The notes under the pieces: model-generated
Told to the model about the DNA's origin: nothing
Database searches by the model: none
The model's input: only the letters and a program-made list of their open reading frames with translations
Assembly: GCA_009785175.1 (NCBI GenBank)
Contig: WQWV01000007.1
Location: forward strand, 1-33,648
DNA: 33,648 nucleotides
Direction of reading: 5' to 3'
From: Alphaproteobacteria bacterium
Lineage (GTDB): Bacteria > Pseudomonadota > Alphaproteobacteria > Rs-D84 > CACZYB01
Program-made: the position numbers and the translations under genes
Shown: piece by piece, positions 29,300 through 33,648 of the stretch
Layout of the letters: every line of letters begins with the position of its first letter
Position numbering within the stretch: the first letter of the stretch is position 1

Positions 29300-30877
29300 A
29301 TGAAGATAAAAAGAAAAAATAAAATCGACGTCGGAAGCATGCTCCTTGAGGTTATCCTTGTAATCGGAATAATAATAATAATATTCCCGCTTATGACCCA
29401 GAATATAAACCAGCGCTCGGAAGACATAAGAAACGAGCTTATCGTGCGCGATATGAACATGCTGCGCGAGGCGGCAGAGAGATACTTCAACGTCGAAGGC
29501 GCCGACCTCCTTAGCCGGGGAATGAGTATTGGCGATATCAAAGAATACAGCGGAAAGTGCTGTCAATTCGCGGCGCCGGGATCGGTTTGCGCAAGGGATG
29601 TATTGTGCGACAACATAGAATACCTGGAAACCAGCCTTGACAACTTGATCCCCGCCGGATTGTCGCCAAATTTCAGGACGCACAGCGTGCTTGGAAACCA
29701 ATATGTCGTAAAACTTATGAGGCTTCCCGACGCATGCTATGGAGGCTGCGCACCGGGCGAAGAAGGAACGCCCGTGTTCGGTTCGATCGTAGTGGCTCTT
29801 GAATCCGAATCCGTAAACGAAATACGCGCACGACGGATCGTCCGGGAATCCTTCGGTTTCGGCGGATATGTCGAGGACGGAATAATATGGGGGGCGAACT
29901 GGAGCCTTGCAGTATACTCGCCCGGCCCGCCGCCGCTTAACTGGAACAACAGGGCGTGCGATTTGGAACCGACCGTCGAAAACCTATGCATATTCGGAAA
30001 CGCAATAGTGTTCAATACCGCGACAAGCGACGCCAACGACTATATACACAGATTCGATCCGGCAAGGGCTATCATGAAAACAAACCTTTATATGAACAAG
30101 AACCAGATAATGGACGCAAGGAATGTAAACGCCACCATCAGCGTAGAAACCAACATACTTCTTGTAGCCGCAGGTAGCGACGAACCCATAGATGAAACAA
30201 CCGCCGTATTCGAAGGAATGATCATAGGAAAACCGCCTACAAGCGGCACCGACGTATCATTGGAAAGCCTATTCCCCCCTACGCCGGTAAGGGTCGGCGA
30301 CGGCGAGGGATCGGTCATATTCCCAGAAGGCATACAGGCCGCGGGACTAAGCCTTGCCGGCATAGGAAAAGTGCTTGTCGAGGGAACGATAACGACCGCC
30401 GCCCTTTTGGCAAATTACGGACGGTTCAGATGGACCAGCGCAGATACCCTTACCCTTAGACCCGAGACCGTCGGCAATATGGAGATGAGCGTAGGAAACC
30501 TGATCGAGGTCGATGCCTCGCTTCCGGTTCACATACAAAGGATCGGAGATCCGGCACAGGAGCTTCCCTCGATGTATATTCACGCAAACAATACAAAGAT
30601 GAGATACTCGGATCTGCTTATCGCGCCAAGATTGGAAATCGCCGGACGCGAAGGCGAATACCATCTTAGATTCGACGGAGGGCACGTATCATTCTCAGGC
30701 GAAGACCTTGTCATCAAAGACATAATGCGGGACGAGAACCCCGAGAACCGAAGAATCGGGGGAAGCCCCATACACGAGGAGATGTCGGTCGCAGAGCTGA
30801 TAAGGCTTATCAACAAAAAGCTCGACGAGTTGGATAAACTTGTTAAGGATAGGGAGTTGAACCTTCCGCCACTTTGA
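29300..30877 (+). CDS. Large prepilin-like protein 3 (525 aa)
   Basis: Leader MKIKRKNKIDVG, then SMLLEVILVIGIIIIIFPLM, with Glu at +5, and a long amphipathic helix (RNELIVRDMNMLREAAERYF). The exported part has paired cysteines (CCQF...CARDVLC; CYGGC) and a PilV-like stretch at about 259-285 (MKTNLYMNKNQIMDARNVNA). Its C-terminal part is beta-rich and closes with a probable coiled coil (SVAELIRLINKKLDELDKLV). The ATG follows the previous stop codon with no gap, and the GGAGG upstream of it lies in the end of gene 2. It converges with lptG. Confidence 0.78.
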   Translation: MKIKRKNKIDVGSMLLEVILVIGIIIIIFPLMTQNINQRSEDIRNELIVRDMNMLREAAERYFNVEGADLLSRGMSIGDIKEYSGKCCQFAAPGSVCARDVLCDNIEYLETSLDNLIPAGLSPNFRTHSVLGNQYVVKLMRLPDACYGGCAPGEEGTPVFGSIVVALESESVNEIRARRIVRESFGFGGYVEDGIIWGANWSLAVYSPGPPPLNWNNRACDLEPTVENLCIFGNAIVFNTATSDANDYIHRFDPARAIMKTNLYMNKNQIMDARNVNATISVETNILLVAAGSDEPIDETTAVFEGMIIGKPPTSGTDVSLESLFPPTPVRVGDGEGSVIFPEGIQAAGLSLAGIGKVLVEGTITTAALLANYGRFRWTSADTLTLRPETVGNMEMSVGNLIEVDASLPVHIQRIGDPAQELPSMYIHANNTKMRYSDLLIAPRLEIAGREGEYHLRFDGGHVSFSGEDLVIKDIMRDENPENRRIGGSPIHEEMSVAELIRLINKKLDELDKLVKDRELNLPPL

Positions 30878-31987
30878 TCATCCGTCTTCTTGGTGCAAAA
30901 GAACGGTCGTGCAAACTATCAGCGTTATAAGCGGCACTATGACACTTGAGGGTAAAAGAGGAATATGACCGCTTGTGCCGATCGCGCGCACAACCTGATC
31001 CATAAAGAAAACAACGAAACCCAACATGACGCCGCCCGATAATTTCAACATCAAGCCCTTCTGCGAGCGCGCGGGCGAAATCGAAAACAGCGCAGATACG
31101 AAAAGCAACGCCACCAGAGTCAGCGGCATGAAAAGCAGAGTATAGAAATACTGCCGGTGCTTTTTGGCCGAAAAGCCCGATTCCTCGAAGAAGCTGATGA
31201 AACTCGGCAATTCCCAGAACGAGAACTTGTCCGGCTCGGAGGCCGACTCCTCTATTTTTTCCGCCGATAGCGAGGTGTCGAAAACATATTCCGGCAAAAT
31301 GCGAAGTTCAAGCCGAGTGTCGAACGTTTCAACGTCGCTTAGGCGAAGTTCGCCGTTTTTAAGCACGCCGCTTGCCCCCTCGACACGGCGCAAGAAATCG
31401 CCGCGGGAGTTAGTGATGAAGATCGTAATGCCCGTGGCCTTGAGCGCGTCGCCCTCCTTCCTTATCGACTCGGCGTAAAGAAAGCTCTGCGTCGCCTCGT
31501 TTCGCTCCCTTAACCAAAGACCGGTTTGCGAGAACACCATCGGATTGTGGCTTGTTATCGCATGCGCGAAACGCTCGTGCGCCATTCTTTGGCTATATGC
31601 GGCAGAGATCGGGCTTATGATAGAAAAGTTGATTATGCCTATACCCATGCATACCAATATTATCGGCATCAAAAATCCCCATACCGAAATGCCGATCGAG
31701 CGGATTATGACCAACTCGCTTGTCCGACTTAGGCGCCAGAACGCAAGGTGGCCCGAAAGCAGAACCGATAGCGGCAGGGTCGCGGTAAGCGTCTTTAGCA
31801 CCTCGTAGATTCCAAGCCTCATCACCACCGCGAAAGGTATGGCCGCGCCGTCCTTGCCGGTAATAGCAAGCGAGCGAATCACAGAAAACAAAAGGATTAT
31901 GCCTATGATGGAAAAGAACACCAAACCGAACGCGCGCAGAAACTGGGTAGATAAGAAGCGCGGCAAAATCGGAATGCTGAATTTCAT
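30878..31987 (-). CDS. lptG: LPS export permease LptG (YjgP/YjgQ family)
   Basis: The 369-residue inner-membrane protein has three N-terminal membrane segments, a periplasmic beta-jellyroll (about 135-270) and three C-terminal segments, as expected for LptF/LptG. Details include PRFLSTQFLRAFGLVFFSII at the start, RTSELVIIRSIGIS (the cytoplasmic coupling region) and GFVVFFMDQVVRAIG in the penultimate helix. It forms part of the LptB2FG machine that extracts lipopolysaccharide. LptF is not in the window. I chose the ATG at 31987, although a TTG codon directly precedes it. A consensus promoter lies 8 nt upstream, so the mRNA would be nearly leaderless. Confidence 0.9.
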   Translation of the reverse strand: MKFSIPILPRFLSTQFLRAFGLVFFSIIGIILLFSVIRSLAITGKDGAAIPFAVVMRLGIYEVLKTLTATLPLSVLLSGHLAFWRLSRTSELVIIRSIGISVWGFLMPIILVCMGIGIINFSIISPISAAYSQRMAHERFAHAITSHNPMVFSQTGLWLRERNEATQSFLYAESIRKEGDALKATGITIFITNSRGDFLRRVEGASGVLKNGELRLSDVETFDTRLELRILPEYVFDTSLSAEKIEESASEPDKFSFWELPSFISFFEESGFSAKKHRQYFYTLLFMPLTLVALLFVSALFSISPARSQKGLMLKLSGGVMLGFVVFFMDQVVRAIGTSGHIPLLPSSVIVPLITLIVCTTVLLHQEDG

Positions 31988-31995
31988 CAAGAACG

Positions 31996-32023
31996 ATTAT
32001 ATTCCAACCTCGGAGAGTGTCAA
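31996..32023 (-). promoter_or_regulatory. Promoter of lptG, near-leaderless
   Basis: Consensus TTGACA (32023-32018), 16-bp spacer and consensus TATAAT (32001-31996), 8 nt before the ATG. Confidence 0.75.
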
Positions 32024-32078
32024 TAGCGATAGTATGCTACAAAACTTGCACGGTATAAGAACAAAAATGTTAAATAGA

Positions 32079-32107
32079 TTGAAATTTTCTTAAAAATAGC
32101 ATACAAT
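32079..32107 (+). promoter_or_regulatory. Promoter of small RNA copy 2
   Basis: TTGAAA (32079-32084), 17-bp spacer and TACAAT (32102-32107), predicting a start near 32115. Confidence 0.72.
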
Positions 32108-32114
32108 TACTATT

Positions 32115-32268
32115 GAAACCGAGGGAGCTTGGCTTCGGGGTGTTCAAAAGCCCATACTAAAATATCTCTGGCTACGGTCGGGGAGCTGCCCTAATATTCA
32201 ATACGGCGGAAGTCCCTAGTATGGCTTTTTGAACTCTCCCGACCGCTTTCCCTTGAAGGCGGTTTTTT
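32115..32268 (+). ncRNA. Unrecognised ~154-nt small RNA, copy 2
   Basis: Plus-strand sister of the RNA at 3036-3191. The closing helix is GTTCAAAAGCCCATACTA with TAGTATGGCTTTTTGAAC, the inner hairpin CTCTGGC-uac-GGTCGGGGAG, and a second hairpin with GCTGCC/GGCGGA. The terminator is ACCGCTTT/AAGGCGGT with six U. Stem changes relative to copy 1 preserve pairing, while GGTCGGGGAG, a TTCAATACG-like loop and the last 22-nt block (32228-32249) are conserved. GGTCGGGG at 32176-32183 can pair with CCCGACC at 32238-32244, which enters the terminator stem, so alternative folding is possible. Confidence 0.74.
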
Positions 32269-32325
32269 CTTTCGTCGGGTCAAGCGATGGCGATTGGAAC
32301 GAACGGGTTTTTCATAGGAGGCCAA

Positions 32326-32511
32326 ATGTCGGACAAAGAGCTTAGGATATCGGTTATTTATGCAAAGGAAAATATCGGCTCGTGCCGAGATATGGACGTC
32401 AGGTGCTGGCGCGCAGAGGACACGATGGCCGCGATCGCGCGAGTGTTCGAAGCCATGACAAAGCCGCACGCGGGCTGGGACGAGCTTGTTATTTCGATAA
32501 GGAAATGCTGA
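32326..32511 (+). CDS. Small hypothetical protein
   Basis: A 61-residue cytoplasmic-looking protein with SDKELRISVIYAKENIGSC and a helix around AEDTMAAIARVFEAMTK, ending VISIRKC. No family is recognised. The start at 32326 is fixed by a strong AGGAGG (32316-32321). It follows the terminator of small RNA copy 2 by about 57 bp, and read-through from that RNA's promoter would reach it. Confidence 0.62.
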   Translation: MSDKELRISVIYAKENIGSCRDMDVRCWRAEDTMAAIARVFEAMTKPHAGWDELVISIRKC

Positions 32512-32580
32512 TTTTTCGCGTGTATTATACCCTACCCTACCACAATAAGCAATGCCCAAACTTATTACAAAACATTTCAC

Positions 32581-32610
32581 TTGCCCTGGGTGATTCACGC
32601 GTAGTAAAAT
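32581..32610 (+). promoter_or_regulatory. Promoter of the outer-membrane protein gene
   Basis: TTGCCC (32581-32586), 18-bp spacer and TAAAAT (32605-32610), with about 50 nt of leader to the ATG at 32667. Confidence 0.5.
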
Positions 32611-32666
32611 TCTCCTATTGGCGTAGGCCGCACGCCGATAAAACAAACAAAGAAAGGAAACTATAT

Positions 32667-33362
32667 ATGAAAAAACTATCACTACTTGCCCTTGTCGCAG
32701 CTATCGGAGCCGCAAGCGGAGCCGAAGCGTTCGGACGCATAGAGAATCCACTCTATCGCCCCGATGCTGGTAAGCTATACTCTATCACCGAAGGATACCG
32801 CACCAACTATGACTGGGGCAACGACTTGGTTATAGGCCAGACTATCGGATACGGTATCACCAACAAGTTCTCTGTTTACGGCGGCCTAGACTGGATGCGC
32901 TGGTCCTCGAGCGGAGATTCGGATTCCGATCTTAACAACTGGAACCTCGGGGTAAGCTATCGCTATATGTCAGGCAAGACCATCGGAGACGTATACGGAG
33001 GCATCACCCGCGGCATCAACGACTTCAGCGATACCGACAGATGGACGGTTGGAACCAACATCGGTGTGGTAAGAAAAGACATCACCGTGGCCGTCAAGGG
33101 AGAACTCAACTTTGAAAACGGCGACGAGCCCGATTCCACTATCCTCGGCGTTGTAGGAGCTTATCAGTTCAACCGCAGCTGGGCCGGTTCGGCAGCTCTT
33201 GACTATGTCATGCTCTCGGGGTCGGACAACGACAACCAGATGTGGCTTAAGCTAGAAGCATACTATGCCCTTAAAGGCAATAGCTCGATCGCTATGTTCA
33301 TGCACCGCGAACTTGATGAAGGCGACGACCGTTTCGGCGTGCGCTATGGCGTCCAGTTCTAA
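32667..33362 (+). CDS. Outer-membrane beta-barrel protein
   Basis: A 231-residue precursor with a signal peptide (KKLSLLALVAAIGAASGAEA, cleavage near residue 21). Alternating hydrophobic and polar residues form about eight to ten short strands (for example QTIGYGITNKFSVYGGLDW, NWNLGVSYRYMSG, SIAMFMHRELDEGDDRFGV). The last residue is Phe, a hallmark of outer-membrane barrels recognised by BamA. Acidic loops such as SSSGDSDSDLNNW lie between strands. It is probably a small porin-like or OprF-like barrel and, given the clean RBS (AAAGGAAA) and strong terminator, it is likely well expressed. Confidence 0.85.
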   Translation: MKKLSLLALVAAIGAASGAEAFGRIENPLYRPDAGKLYSITEGYRTNYDWGNDLVIGQTIGYGITNKFSVYGGLDWMRWSSSGDSDSDLNNWNLGVSYRYMSGKTIGDVYGGITRGINDFSDTDRWTVGTNIGVVRKDITVAVKGELNFENGDEPDSTILGVVGAYQFNRSWAGSAALDYVMLSGSDNDNQMWLKLEAYYALKGNSSIAMFMHRELDEGDDRFGVRYGVQF

Positions 33363-33385
33363 GAGTTGAACGGCTTAGTCGAAAG

Positions 33386-33413
33386 TCCCCTGCTTCGGCG
33401 GGGGATTTTTTTT
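33386..33413 (+). terminator. Intrinsic terminator of the outer-membrane protein gene
   Basis: TCCCCTGC (33386-33393), a TTCG loop and GCGGGGGA (33398-33405) form an 8-bp stem, followed by eight T. Confidence 0.9.
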
Positions 33414-33519
33414 GTGAATTCCTGGTCAAGCCGGTATCCAATCTACGATGGACGGCTCGACGTAGGAGAACGCCGACTCCGCTGGACAAGATTTATAGCT
33501 AAGCGCTTGCGCTCCAGCA

Positions 33520-33613
33520 AACCACGCCGAGCAGGGCGGCGTGTCCCCTCCTGGGGCGCGCACGCACAGCGTGGGGGCGGCGTGGTGCGCGCAGCGAGCA
33601 AGCTCGCTGGAGA
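33520..33613 (+). repeat. GC-rich mosaic palindromic element, copy h
   Basis: Contains ACGCCGAGCAGGGCGGCG, an inner CCCCTCCTGGGGCGCG hairpin, CACAGCGTGGGGGCGGCG and the palindrome AGCGAGCAAGCTCGCT. It shares its order with the reverse copy at 17036. The window ends 35 bases further on with no gene. Confidence 0.7.
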
Positions 33614-33648
33614 GCTAAAGGTATAGAAAGGTTGTGGCGAAGGCGGGA

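Noticed and set aside
25566-30877. A shufflon-type invertible system at the prepilin genes
   Set aside because: The proteins resemble PilV in segments, but no recombinase gene or set of short inverted crossover sites was found near them.
32287-32325. Earlier ATG for the small protein at 32326
   Set aside because: No Shine-Dalgarno precedes 32287, whereas AGGAGG sits ideally before 32326.
10374-33613. CRISPR array
   Set aside because: Repeats are palindromic, widely spaced, in both orientations and without regular spacers, and no cas genes are present.

Overview
The window looks like chromosome from a Gram-negative, probably alphaproteobacterial, uncultured lineage. The evidence is an LptG homologue, an outer-membrane beta-barrel protein, OmpA-like and Bor-type envelope proteins, a SufS-SufT pair, a DksA-type regulator without zinc cysteines, and the order D,D-carboxypeptidase / P-loop nucleotide kinase / holB / ... 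/ tatD, which matches the common alphaproteobacterial dac-tmk-holB-metG-tatD neighbourhood with some members replaced. Intergenic regions are crowded with palindromic repeats. The genus cannot be read from the sequence.

Layout. 1-3000: sufS-sufT on the minus strand, diverging from trxA-dksA on the plus strand. 3036-3191: first copy of an unrecognised small RNA. 3487-5586: a YgjV-like membrane protein, a metallophosphoesterase and a Bor-like lipoprotein. 5841-9918: tRNA-Lys, a methyltransferase, a ferredoxin-thioredoxin fusion, a small serine hydrolase, a fused folK-folP gene and a pyrE-like phosphoribosyltransferase. 9943-12274: a DUF488 protein, uracil-DNA glycosylase, small proteins and an XRE regulator. 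12267-14143: lspA and der on the minus strand. 14246-21864: a tightly packed operon of D,D-carboxypeptidase, dNMP-kinase-like protein, holB, three tandem NUDIX proteins, an SGNH hydrolase, a GNAT protein, tatD and a second serine hydrolase, with repeat elements inserted between genes. 22044-25537: an acidic OmpA-like secreted protein, comF and two small envelope proteins. 25566-30877: an operon of three very large prepilin-like proteins. 30878-33362: lptG, the second small RNA copy, a small protein and an outer-membrane beta-barrel protein.

How the parts work together. Housekeeping functions dominate: Fe-S assembly, folate and pyrimidine metabolism, replication, envelope biogenesis and DNA repair. 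The accessory signals of most interest are (1) the two-copy, promoter-to-terminator small RNA, (2) the trio of 525-681-residue prepilin-like proteins with PilV-like repeat segments, (3) a palindromic GC-rich element whose insertions are flanked by 13-14 bp direct repeats, (4) several genes whose -10 box lies 6-8 nt from the start codon, predicting leaderless mRNAs, and (5) two divergent gene pairs sharing overlapping -10 boxes. All assignments were made by eye from sequence motifs. No database search was run.
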